Shown here: one piece after another, positions 24,020 through 35,063 of the stretch | Position numbering within the stretch: the first letter of the stretch is position 1 | How the letters are laid out: every line of letters starts with the position of its first letter | Assembly: GCA_049657775.1 (NCBI GenBank) | Contig: JBASNZ010000033.1 | Coordinates: forward strand, 1 to 38,158 | Length of the DNA: 38,158 nucleotides | Direction of reading: 5' to 3' | Origin: JBASNZ01 sp049657775 | Lineage (GTDB): Bacteria; Actinomycetota; Coriobacteriia; Anaerosomatales; Anaerosomataceae | The notes under the pieces: generated by a model | What the model saw: only the letters and a program-made list of their open reading frames with translations | Told to the model about the DNA's origin: nothing | Database searches by the model: none | Position numbers and translations under genes: made by a program

Positions 24020-24865
24020 ATGCTCGCGACAGTCCTGTTGCCGATCGACTTCAGCCGAGACAGTGAGAACATCCTCGAGTTCGCCAAGGGCCTTCCGGCT
24101 CTGGGCGTGAAGTTCGTGGTGCTCTCGCATGTGGTCGAGGCTTCCGGCATGGAGGGCCCGGTCATCGCCGCGAAGGTGGATGAGGTCCGGGATAGGTTGC
24201 GCGAGGTCGCTCCGACGCTCTCGGCGCTCGGTCTGAAGGTGGGGGTGCGCGTTCCCATCGGCGACCCGTTCGAGGCTATCGTGGCGCTCGCGACCGAGAT
24301 GAACGTGGACGCCGTGGTGTGCGGCTCCCACGCCAAGGGGCTGATGACGCAGCTTGTGGAGGGTTCGGTCTCCGAGCGCCTCATCCGGGACGCGCCCGTC
24401 CCCATGCTGCTCGTTCGTTTCGAAATCATCCACAACCAGGACGATCCAACCGTGCTACTCAAACGCTTCGGCGAGAAGGTCCTGCTTCCCACGGACTTCT
24501 CGCTCTCGGCCTCGCATGCGTTCACGGCGGCGATGGAGCTGCCCAAGGGTGTCATCAAGACGCTCTATCTGATGCACGTGATCGACCCGACGCTCACCGG
24601 TGACAAGCGCCGCAAGACCGAGGAGGGCGCCGAGTTCCACCTGCGCAACCTCCAGGCGCTTGCGAAGCAACAGGGCATCTCAACGAGCGTGATCATCAGC
24701 ACGGGTGACCCGCAGCGCTCCATCCTTGCCGAGATCGACGAGCGTCGCATCACCGGTGTGATCACCGGGACTCGCGGTCGTAATGCCATTCAGGAGGCGC
24801 TGATGGGCAGCGTCTCGATGACGCTCCTCAGGCAGGCGTCGTGTCCCGTCATGATCGTCCCTTAG
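24020..24865 (+). CDS. Tandem universal stress protein (two Usp domains)
   Basis: A 281-residue protein made of two Usp domains, about 1-135 (ATVLLPIDFSRDSENILEFA, VDAVVCGSHAKG) and about 150-281 (KVLLPTDFSLSASHAFTAAM, ITGVITGTRGRNA). The second domain has the full ATP-binding motif G-x2-G-x9-G-S (G250, G253, G263-S264); in the first the motif is degenerate. Such two-domain proteins bind ATP or nucleotides in stress survival, but targets are rarely known. It sits 8 nt after carA and 8 nt before carB, on the same strand, with its own RBS (GGAGGGG), so it is part of the pyr transcript. This is an unusual neighbour for carAB. Confidence 0.9.
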   Translation: MLATVLLPIDFSRDSENILEFAKGLPALGVKFVVLSHVVEASGMEGPVIAAKVDEVRDRLREVAPTLSALGLKVGVRVPIGDPFEAIVALATEMNVDAVVCGSHAKGLMTQLVEGSVSERLIRDAPVPMLLVRFEIIHNQDDPTVLLKRFGEKVLLPTDFSLSASHAFTAAMELPKGVIKTLYLMHVIDPTLTGDKRRKTEEGAEFHLRNLQALAKQQGISTSVIISTGDPQRSILAEIDERRITGVITGTRGRNAIQEALMGSVSMTLLRQASCPVMIVP

Positions 24866-24873
24866 GGAGTTAG

Positions 24874-28091
<3,218 letters not shown>

Positions 28092-28095
<4 letters not shown>

Positions 28096-28919
28096 CGCTG
28101 GCGCCTGAGACCGAGCGCAGACTCCTTGAGCGCGTGCGCGTGCTCGACAACGATCGGGTTGCCGAGGGGGTCGGTCTGCTCGTGCTGGAGTCGCCGCGCA
28201 TCGCGCGAGCGGTGCGTCCGGGCCAGTTCATCCACCTGCGCATCGCCCGCGGTACCGACTTCATCTTGCGTCGGCCGTTCTCGGTGCATCGCGCGTCCGG
28301 TGACAGGCTTGAGATCCTCTACCAGGTCCTCGGCGTGGGAACTCGCGCCCTGTCGCTGGTCATACCGGGTGCCGAGATGGATGCGATCGGTCCACTCGGA
28401 CGCGGTTGGGAGGTTCCCCAGGGAGTCTCGCACGCGCTCCTCGTTGCCGGCGGGCTGGGGGCTGCGCCACTGGGTATGCTTGCCGAAGAACTGGCCGGGC
28501 GCGGCGTCGCCGTTACCGTCGCACAGGGCGCTCCTACCGCGGAGCGGCTGATCGCGCGGGAGCTCTTCGAGCGGGTGGCCAGACGCGTTGAGGTTGCCAC
28601 CGACGATGGTTCGACGGGGGAGCCCGGATTCGTCACCGCGCTCGTAGACGGACTCATCGCAGCGGATGCCCCAGATATCGTGTGTGTCTGCGGCCCCGAG
28701 CCTATGTCGCGGATCGTGTGTGCGCAGGCGGACGCTGCGCGGGTGCCGTGCAGGGTGTCACTCGAGCGCCTGATGGCCTGCGGCATCGGCGCGTGCCTGT
28801 CGTGCGTCGTGAGCACGCGAAGTGGACAGCAGCGCGCATGCGTGGACGGTCCGGTCTTCGATGCGAGTGACGTGCTCTGGGACGCGGCCGAAGCGCCGCT
28901 CGGGCATGAGGAGAGGTGA
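28092..28919 (+). CDS. pyrK: Dihydroorotate dehydrogenase B, electron transfer subunit PyrK
   Basis: A 275-residue FAD and 2Fe-2S protein that passes electrons from PyrD to NAD. The FAD-binding region has RRPFSVHRA, the NAD-binding part has LLVAGGLGAAPLGMLAEEL, and the cluster ligands are C230, C235, C238 and C250 (ACGIGACLSCVV, RACVDGPVF). This marks class 1B. Start GTG overlaps the carB stop. Confidence 0.95.
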
Positions 28920-28923
28920 GATC

Positions 28924-29838
28924 ATGAACCTCGACATGAGCGTTAGGGTTGGCCCTCTCGACCTTCGGAACCCGGTCATGACCGCCTCGGGTACGTTCGC
29001 CTCCGGCCGGGAGTACGCGGACTTCGTGGATCTGTCGCGTCTTGGGGCCGTGGTCACAAAGGGCGTCTCGCTTTCACCATGGGCGGGAAATGCGAGCCCA
29101 CGAATCGCCGAGACGGCGAGCGGCATGCTCAACTCGATCGGCCTGCAGAACCCCGGCGTAGAGGCGTTCATCGCACAGGACCTGGCCTGGCTGCGTACGC
29201 AAGACGTTCCGGTCATCGTGAACGTGAGTGGGCATAGCGTGCAGGAGTACGTCGCCGTCACCGAGCGGCTCTCGGAGGAACGCTGCGTTACCGCGCTCGA
29301 GCTCAACATCTCGTGCCCGAACGTGGACGAGGGCGGGCTCACGTTTGGGACGACGTGCGCGGCCGCCTCAGACGTCACCCGTGCGGTCAGGGCGGCCACC
29401 AGGCTGCCCCTGATCGTGAAGCTCTCACCCAACGTGACGGACATCGCCGAGATCGCGCGCGCCGTTGAGGCGCAGGGCGCCGACGCGGTGAGCCTGATCA
29501 ACACGCTCCTCGGCATGCAGATCGACACCCGCACATGGCGGCCGACGCTGGCACGAGGCGTTGGCGGGCTCTCGGGGCCGGCCATCAAGCCGGTAGCGGT
29601 CCGGATGGTCTGGCAGGTCTCCAACGCGGTCGCCATCCCGGTCATCGGGATGGGCGGCATCATGACTTCCGTGGACGCGGTTGAATTCATGCTTGCGGGC
29701 GCCAGCGCGGTGGCGGTTGGAACCGCGAACTTCGTCGACCCCACCTCCACGATCAGGATCATCGACGGTCTCGAGGCGTACTGTCGCGAGCGCGGTATCG
29801 CACACGTGGCGGACCTCATCGGCGCGATCGCGTTCTAG
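28924..29838 (+). CDS. pyrD: Dihydroorotate dehydrogenase (NAD+), catalytic subunit
   Basis: A 304-residue FMN barrel enzyme oxidising dihydroorotate to orotate. The catalytic base is C131 in NISCPNV, the class 1 Cys (class 2 uses Ser); NPVMTASGTFASG, KLSPNVTDI, LINTLLGM and GMGGIMTSVDAVEFMLAGA complete the fold. With PyrK it forms the soluble NAD-linked class 1B complex. ATG 28924 with AGGAGAGG (28910-28917) upstream; the longer frame inside pyrK is discarded. Confidence 0.96.
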   Translation: MNLDMSVRVGPLDLRNPVMTASGTFASGREYADFVDLSRLGAVVTKGVSLSPWAGNASPRIAETASGMLNSIGLQNPGVEAFIAQDLAWLRTQDVPVIVNVSGHSVQEYVAVTERLSEERCVTALELNISCPNVDEGGLTFGTTCAAASDVTRAVRAATRLPLIVKLSPNVTDIAEIARAVEAQGADAVSLINTLLGMQIDTRTWRPTLARGVGGLSGPAIKPVAVRMVWQVSNAVAIPVIGMGGIMTSVDAVEFMLAGASAVAVGTANFVDPTSTIRIIDGLEAYCRERGIAHVADLIGAIAF

Positions 29839-29853
29839 AGAAGGAGCGAACAC

Positions 29854-31209
29854 ATGCCCGACGAGATGAAGCCAACGCCCGACCCCGCCCTGGCGCCCTC
29901 CGCGACACCTGCGTCAACGCCCGACCCCGTGGCATCCCCCGCGGCGCAGCCCGTCCGGCGCAAGCGCTGGCCCTGGGTTGTAGCCGCGGTCGTTCTGGTC
30001 GCCCTCCTGGGCGCGTGCGCGGGTTCGGTATGGCTGCTCGCGAACGGCGCGATCGACTTCCTCAACGATGGCTTCCTGAGCGAGGATCCCATCGGCGCCG
30101 AGTATGTCGTGCCCGGCTCGGGTGGCAACAACGTCGTCGCATGGACCGGATCGGGGCGCTACGTGGTCCTGCAGTACTATCGCGACTACCTGTATCCCTC
30201 GGTCGTCGTGTGGGATGCCGAGACCGACACGACGCGCGTGCTGGACAACTACCGCGTGCTCTTCGTGGAGCCCGACGCGGCTGTCGTGTGGCTCGAGCCG
30301 GTCACCGCGCGGCAGGCGGACGGGTCGACGTGGCTTGACGGTCTCAGCGACTGCCTCGACCACAAACCCGAGCGTCTGGTGGCGTGGCGACTCGACGACG
30401 GGAGCGCGCCGAGCGCCCGGGTGCCATCAAAGTGGCGACCGATCGCCGGTCCGGGCGGGTACGTAGCGTACCCCGAGATCAACGTTCTCAAGGGCGCCGG
30501 GCCGTCCGCCCTGTGGTTCAACAACGCGGCGTCGAGTGGTGAGGGCGTCAAGGCCGAGATCCTCGACACAACCAACACGTTCCTTCCCGTTGGCTGGTCC
30601 CCTTCAGGCAGGTACTTTGCCATCGAGGAATCGGCGCGGGAGGATGCCTACACCGGCGACTCCGGCGAGGAGCCCGCGCCGTTGTCCCGCAAGCTCGTGG
30701 TCTACGACGCCGCCACCGGGAAGGTGAGCGCGCAGGCCGAGCTGCCCGAGACGGCCATTGAGAGTCCAACCGCGCTGTGGGATGGCACGACCGACCGGCT
30801 ATTCTGGCCGGTCGCGCCCCGTATGACGTCCGATACCGCCTCCGAGCTGCAGCTTCGAACGATGACCGCTACCGGGACGGCGGGCGATGCCTTCGCCCGG
30901 ATGGGTTGGGACCTGCCCGAGCGACTGGGCGAGGTGTGGTTCGTCAATTCACTCGGTTCCGATCCGGCCGGGCCGCTCCTGGACGTGGACAGCACCATCT
31001 ATCGCGTTGGGCCGCAGGGTCTCGAAGATCTGGGGAACCTCAACGAGGACAGCGGCGCGTGGCACCCGCAAAACGGTCTCGCCGCCGTTTACTATGGTTA
31101 CTCACAGAAGGACGAGACCGAGTGGATGGAGCTCGTCGTACTCGATGAGCGCGGAGGCGGTCGGCGCGTCGTCTGGAAGAGCCCGGCCGAACCCGCCCCC
31201 CTCGACTAG
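29854..31209 (+). CDS. Hypothetical membrane-anchored protein, beta-propeller-like, inside the pyr operon
   Basis: A 451-residue protein of unknown family. A Pro/Ala/Thr-rich disordered start (residues 1-35), a basic RRKRW, then one hydrophobic helix (about 40-65) leads to a large domain of about 385 residues outside the membrane. That domain has repeated strands of the form VVVWDAETD, LVVYDAATGK, LVVLDERGG, and GWSPSGRYFAIEE, which recall WD40/TolB-like propeller blades used for reading out a value. The segment LLGACAGSVW looks a little like a lipobox (LGAC), but lies in mid-helix. It starts 15 nt after pyrD with AAGGAG, and pyrF follows 12 nt later, so it is co-transcribed with pyrimidine genes. 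No link to nucleotide metabolism can be seen in it. Confidence 0.75.
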   Translation: MPDEMKPTPDPALAPSATPASTPDPVASPAAQPVRRKRWPWVVAAVVLVALLGACAGSVWLLANGAIDFLNDGFLSEDPIGAEYVVPGSGGNNVVAWTGSGRYVVLQYYRDYLYPSVVVWDAETDTTRVLDNYRVLFVEPDAAVVWLEPVTARQADGSTWLDGLSDCLDHKPERLVAWRLDDGSAPSARVPSKWRPIAGPGGYVAYPEINVLKGAGPSALWFNNAASSGEGVKAEILDTTNTFLPVGWSPSGRYFAIEESAREDAYTGDSGEEPAPLSRKLVVYDAATGKVSAQAELPETAIESPTALWDGTTDRLFWPVAPRMTSDTASELQLRTMTATGTAGDAFARMGWDLPERLGEVWFVNSLGSDPAGPLLDVDSTIYRVGPQGLEDLGNLNEDSGAWHPQNGLAAVYYGYSQKDETEWMELVVLDERGGGRRVVWKSPAEPAPLD

Positions 31210-31221
31210 AGAGGCACGCCA

Positions 31222-31923
31222 TTGCGAGACAGCATCATCGTTGCGCTCGACTACCCCGACGGCGCGAAAGCGCTCGAGGCCGCCCGGGCGCTCAAGGGCC
31301 ACGTCCGTTGGGTCAAGGTCGGGATGACGCTCTTCTACGCCGAGGGCCCCGACATCGTGCGCGAGCTGCGCGCACTCGGCTTCAAGGTATTCGTGGACCT
31401 CAAGCTGCACGATATCCCGCACCAGGTGCGCGGTGCGTGCCGTACGCTCGTCCGGGTGGGCGCGGATATGTTCACCGTTCACGCCTCGGGAGGGCGGGCG
31501 ATGCTTGAAGCGGCCGCCCGGGAGACCGCCGAGGTTGCCGCCAAGTTCAAGATCGCGAAGCCCTCGGTCATCGCCGTGACCGTGCTCACGAGCCTCGATG
31601 ACGCCGCGCTCGTCGAGATGGGCGTCGATCGCACCGCGGCCGGGCAGGTCGCGGTGCTTGGCGCGCTGGCGCACGAGGCAGGCTGCGACGGGGTTGTGTG
31701 TTCGCCCGATGAGGCAGCGGCCATGCGCGCGCTCTTTGGCACTGACGGCCTCGTCGTCACCCCCGGGGTGCGCCCGACATGGGCCGAGGCGGGGGACCAG
31801 GCGCGCGTTGCCACTCCGGCCGAGGCGCTTGCGGCCGGCGCGTCGCACCTGGTGATAGGGCGTCCTATCACGGCTGCGGCGGATCCCGCGGCAGCCGTAC
31901 GTCGCATCGTCGAAGGGGAGTAG
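31222..31923 (+). CDS. pyrF: Orotidine 5'-phosphate decarboxylase
   Basis: A 233-residue barrel enzyme making UMP from OMP. The catalytic residues D59, K61 and D64 lie in VFVDLKLHDIPHQV, and GVRPTWAEAGDQARVATPAEA with VIGRPITAA is the phosphate-binding end. TTG start at 31222 with GAGAGG at 31208-31213. Last or second-last step of the pathway. Confidence 0.96.
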   Translation: MRDSIIVALDYPDGAKALEAARALKGHVRWVKVGMTLFYAEGPDIVRELRALGFKVFVDLKLHDIPHQVRGACRTLVRVGADMFTVHASGGRAMLEAAARETAEVAAKFKIAKPSVIAVTVLTSLDDAALVEMGVDRTAAGQVAVLGALAHEAGCDGVVCSPDEAAAMRALFGTDGLVVTPGVRPTWAEAGDQARVATPAEALAAGASHLVIGRPITAAADPAAAVRRIVEGE

Positions 31924-31926
31924 CCC

Positions 31927-32511
31927 GTGACAGCGATGACCGATTCCGACGTGCTACAGGCTCTCAAGGATGCCCGAGCGATACTCTCGGGGCACTTCCA
32001 GCTCACGAGCGGGCGACACTCGGACACGTACGTGCAGTGCGCGCGGGTTCTGGAGGATCCGCAGCTTACGACCAGACTTGCGCGGGCCATGGTGGAGCGT
32101 ATCGGCAAACGGCAGGTGGATCTTGTCGCTGCCCCCGCGGTCGGCGGCATCATCATCGGATTCGCCGTTGCCCAGGCGCTCGGTGTCAAGTTCATCTTTA
32201 CCGCACGTCAGGCAGGCGAGATGGTGCTCCGCAGGAGCTTCGAGGTGCCTGCCGGAGCGCGAGTCCTCGTCGTAGAAGACGTGGTCACAACGGGTGGTTC
32301 GGTCGCCGAGGTCATCCAGCTCGTTCGCGACGCAGGTGGCGAGCCCGTGGCTGTGACGTCGCTCATCGACCGGGGAGGACCCAAGGCGTTCGACGTCGAA
32401 CTCGTCCCTCTCCTTCAACTTGAGGTTGAATCATGGGAGCCCGTAGCCTGCCATCTGTGTGCCGCCGACGTGCCGATCTATTCACTGGGAAGCCGCAGAC
32501 TTTCTAAGTGA
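31927..32511 (+). CDS. pyrE: Orotate phosphoribosyltransferase
   Basis: A 194-residue PRTase-fold enzyme joining orotate to PRPP. LSGHFQLTSGRHSDTYVQC, DLVAAPAVGGIIIG and the PRPP loop VLVVEDVVTTGGS (about residues 112-124) are present. It ends in a CHLC-containing tail (about residues 175-194), as in several Gram-positive and thermophile PyrE proteins. GTG 31927, 3 nt after pyrF. Last gene of the operon; no intrinsic terminator follows. Confidence 0.95.
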   Translation: MTAMTDSDVLQALKDARAILSGHFQLTSGRHSDTYVQCARVLEDPQLTTRLARAMVERIGKRQVDLVAAPAVGGIIIGFAVAQALGVKFIFTARQAGEMVLRRSFEVPAGARVLVVEDVVTTGGSVAEVIQLVRDAGGEPVAVTSLIDRGGPKAFDVELVPLLQLEVESWEPVACHLCAADVPIYSLGSRRLSK

Positions 32512-32515
32512 GGTG

Positions 32516-32544
32516 TTGGCTTTACCGCAGGTCAAGGGTAGTAT
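32516..32544 (+). promoter_or_regulatory. Promoter for the mIHF gene
   Basis: TTGGCT (32516-32521), 17-nt spacer, TAGTAT (32539-32544), placed directly after the pyrE stop. Start expected near 32551, leaving a leader of about 85 nt. Confidence 0.65.
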
Positions 32545-32596
32545 CACTTCGTACCGTGTCTGTTTCAGCGTGCATGTGGGGCGCACGAGCGAAGTG
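32545..32596 (+). promoter_or_regulatory. Structured 5' leader of the mIHF gene
   Basis: CACTTCG (32545-32551) is complementary to CGAAGTG (32590-32596), and between them CGTGC pairs with GCACG just inside the right arm. The left arm starts at about the transcription start. It could be an mRNA-stabilising hairpin or, as a palindrome in DNA, a binding site. The RBS AGAGGAGG near 32625 lies outside it. Confidence 0.4.
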
Positions 32597-32634
32597 TCAT
32601 CATCACACCAGGAGCGGAGTTAAGAGGAGGAATC

Positions 32635-32943
32635 ATGGCCCTGCCTAATCTTTCCGAGGCCGATCGTAAGGCTGCCCTTGAGAAGGCCGCCAAGGCCCGT
32701 CAGGCCCGCGCCGAGCTGCGCCAGCAGATCAAGTCAGGCAAGGTGTCGTTCGCTGAGGTCATGAAGAAGGCCGATGACCCCATCGTTGCGCGTATGAAGG
32801 TCTCGACGCTTCTCGAGAGCCTGCCCGGTTTCGGTAAGGCGAAGGCCGCCAAGATCATGGACGAGCTTGAGATCTCCGAGAGCCGTCGCGTGCAGGGCCT
32901 TGGTGCCCGCCAGCGCGAGATGCTCATGGCCAAGCTCGGCTAG
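32635..32943 (+). CDS. mihF: Integration host factor, actinobacterial type (mIHF)
   Basis: A 102-residue basic nucleoid protein. A long N-terminal Ala/Lys/Arg helix is followed by a helix-two-turn-helix/HhH-like DNA-binding part (LESLPGFGKAKAAKIMDELE, RRVQGLGARQREML). It matches the actinobacterial mIHF family, unrelated to proteobacterial IHF, which bends DNA and in Streptomyces and Mycobacterium is needed for nucleoid compaction. The position just before gmk is the classic one in actinobacteria. ATG with AGAGGAGG. Confidence 0.95.
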   Translation: MALPNLSEADRKAALEKAAKARQARAELRQQIKSGKVSFAEVMKKADDPIVARMKVSTLLESLPGFGKAKAAKIMDELEISESRRVQGLGARQREMLMAKLG

Positions 32944-32964
32944 ACGCGTTCCTCGAAACCACTG

Positions 32965-33534
32965 GTGAGCAAAGGCAAACTCTTCATCATCTCCGGGCCC
33001 TCGGGCGCGGGCAAAGGGACTCTGGTCGACCGACTCGTCGCCAGGGTCCCTGGTGTTTGGGTCTCCGTCTCGGCAACCACGCGTGAGCCGCGTCCGCACG
33101 AGATCCACGGCGACGACTACTACTTCATGTCGCCCGAGGAGTTCCAGTCGCTCATCGACGACGGCGACTTCCTCGAGTGGGCCGAGGTTCACGGCAACCG
33201 CTACGGCACGCTCAAGAGTGTGGTCACCGAGAAGATCGACGAGGGTCGTCTGGTGGTGCTGGAGATCGATCCCCAGGGCGCCCGGCAGGTCAAAGCGCTC
33301 ATGCCCGATGCGATCCTCATCTTCATCGTCGCACCGTCATTCAGCGAGTTGGAGCGACGCATCCGAAGAAGAGGTGCGGAGACAGATGCCCAGGTCAGGA
33401 CCCGTTTAGCAACCGCCGAGAGGGAAATGGCGCTTGTGGGAACGTATGACTTTGTGGTACAAAACGACGACGTCGCCCGAGCTGCAGACGAGCTCGCTGG
33501 CATCGTCACATCCCTCGGCGAGAAGGAATCCTAG
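32965..33534 (+). CDS. gmk: Guanylate kinase
   Basis: A 189-residue kinase making GDP from GMP. P-loop GPSGAGKGT (residues 11-19), SVSATTREPRPHEIHGDDYYF and FLEWAEVHGNRYGT are the GMP-binding parts. GTG 32965 follows the mIHF stop by 21 nt; the Shine-Dalgarno is weak. Confidence 0.96.
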   Translation: MSKGKLFIISGPSGAGKGTLVDRLVARVPGVWVSVSATTREPRPHEIHGDDYYFMSPEEFQSLIDDGDFLEWAEVHGNRYGTLKSVVTEKIDEGRLVVLEIDPQGARQVKALMPDAILIFIVAPSFSELERRIRRRGAETDAQVRTRLATAEREMALVGTYDFVVQNDDVARAADELAGIVTSLGEKES

Positions 33535-33783
33535 ATGGTCATCAAGCCTGAAATCGACCTGCTCGTGTCGAAGGTCGACTCAAAGTACACGCTTTGCATC
33601 GTTTCCGCGCGTCGCGCGCGTCAGATCAACGACATGATCCATGGCGTTCGCGACCAGGCACTGCTCACCATGCAGGCGCCGCAGATCGCGCAGATCACCA
33701 GCACCAAGCCGCTGACGCTGGCGCTCGAAGAGATCGCAAGCGGCGACATCGGCTACGAGCGCACGACCGACAGCTACAAGTAG
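33535..33783 (+). CDS. rpoZ: DNA-directed RNA polymerase subunit omega
   Basis: An 82-residue omega subunit that helps fold and assemble the beta-prime subunit. Family features are the N-terminal PEIDLLVSKVDSKYTLCIVSA and RRARQINDM stretch (normally AKRARQI) and the TSTKPLTLALEEIASGDIGYE end. ATG directly abuts the gmk stop; AAGGAA lies just upstream in gmk. Confidence 0.95.
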   Translation: MVIKPEIDLLVSKVDSKYTLCIVSARRARQINDMIHGVRDQALLTMQAPQIAQITSTKPLTLALEEIASGDIGYERTTDSYK

Positions 33784-33810
33784 CGTCGCGGCCGCACGGC
33801 AGCGCGAGAC

Positions 33811-33840
33811 GTACCCCGCAGCCGACACGCCGCGGGGTAC
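33811..33840 (+). terminator. Hairpin between rpoZ and thiI
   Basis: GTACCCCGC (33811-33819) and GCGGGGTAC (33832-33840), perfect 9-bp stem, 12-nt loop. No U-run follows (TCGCATCTTC). It may be a weak terminator or a processing or stabilising structure. Confidence 0.45.
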
Positions 33841-33859
33841 TCGCATCTTCGGGGGTCTG

Positions 33860-35062
33860 ATGTTCGAACGCGTGGCGCTCGTCCACTATCACGAGATCGG
33901 CCTCAAGGGCCGCAACCGCGGCACATTCGAGCGCAAGCTCAAGGACAACCTCCGGTTCGCGCTGGGTGAGCTTGCGCCCCGCGGCGTCGAGCGCGTTCCC
34001 AGCCGCCTGATCGTCCCGCTCGAGCATGTCACTGCCGAGGAGGCCCTGGCGGCGATCGCCCGCGTCCCAGGCATCGCATCCGTGGCGGATGCGTACATCA
34101 CGTCCCGGGACCCGGTAGAGATGGAACGGGCCGCGGTGCACGCGATCAAGCATGCGGCTTCGTCCGCCCGCACGTTCGCGATCCGGGCGCGGCGCTCGTC
34201 AACGGACTACGCCGAGTCGAGCATGGAGATGAACGTGCGCATCGGCGCGGCGGTTCAGCGGGAGACCGGCCTGGCCGTCGACCTGAGCGCCCCTGACGTG
34301 TCGTGCAGCGTCGAGGTCGTCATGGGCGAGGTCTACGTTTACGCCCGTCGCCTTGACGGACCCGGCGGACTTCCCGTTGGCACGTCCGGACGGGTGGTCG
34401 CGCTCATCTCGGCCGGCATCGACTCGCCGGTTGCCGCGTGGCGGATGATGCGTCGGGGCTCGGTCGTCATCGGCGTTCACTTCTCGGGGCGTCCGCAGAC
34501 CGACGCGCGTTCCGAGGAGTACGCGCTCGACCTGTGTCGCGTGCTTGAGACCACCGGCGGCATGGCACGCCTGTACGTGGTGCCCTTTGGCGATCTGCAG
34601 CGCGAGATCTCGCTGGCCGCACCACCCGACCTACGGATACTGCTCTACCGACGGCTCATGCTGCGCGTGGCCGAGCGGATCGCGGCCGCCGAGCGCGCGA
34701 AGGCGCTCGTCACGGGTGAGTCGTTGGGACAGGTCGCGTCGCAGACGCTCGACAACATCGCTGCCGTAGATCCGGCCGCCACGATGCCGGTTCTCCGGCC
34801 GCTCATCGGCAACGACAAGCAGGAGATCATGAACGAGGCCCGCGCCATCGGGACCTTCGAACTGTCCACACAGCCGCACACGGACTGTTGCACGCTCTTC
34901 ATGCCGCGCTCCCCAGAAACGCACGCGAGCGTCGCGCAGGTCGACGCGGGCGAGGCCGGGCTGGACACCCCTCGCATGGTGGCCGATGCGCTGGCGGGCA
35001 TCACGTGGACCGACTTCGCGTGCGATTCCTACCGGCCGCCCAAGCGGTGGCGGGAGGAGTAG
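33860..35062 (+). CDS. thiI: tRNA sulfurtransferase ThiI (4-thiouridine synthase)
   Basis: A 400-residue protein with an N-terminal ferredoxin-like and THUMP domain (about residues 1-170) and a PP-loop ATP pyrophosphatase domain (SAGIDS, 184-189). It adenylates U8 of tRNA for thiolation and, in many bacteria, serves thiamine thiazole synthesis. C343-C344 in HTDCCTLFMPRSPETH matches the conserved catalytic Cys region. It ends before any rhodanese domain, like the Bacillus form, so sulfur must come from a separate cysteine desulfurase, which is not in this window. ATG 33860 with GGGGG upstream. Confidence 0.94.
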   Translation: MFERVALVHYHEIGLKGRNRGTFERKLKDNLRFALGELAPRGVERVPSRLIVPLEHVTAEEALAAIARVPGIASVADAYITSRDPVEMERAAVHAIKHAASSARTFAIRARRSSTDYAESSMEMNVRIGAAVQRETGLAVDLSAPDVSCSVEVVMGEVYVYARRLDGPGGLPVGTSGRVVALISAGIDSPVAAWRMMRRGSVVIGVHFSGRPQTDARSEEYALDLCRVLETTGGMARLYVVPFGDLQREISLAAPPDLRILLYRRLMLRVAERIAAAERAKALVTGESLGQVASQTLDNIAAVDPAATMPVLRPLIGNDKQEIMNEARAIGTFELSTQPHTDCCTLFMPRSPETHASVAQVDAGEAGLDTPRMVADALAGITWTDFACDSYRPPKRWREE

Positions 35063-35063
35063 C

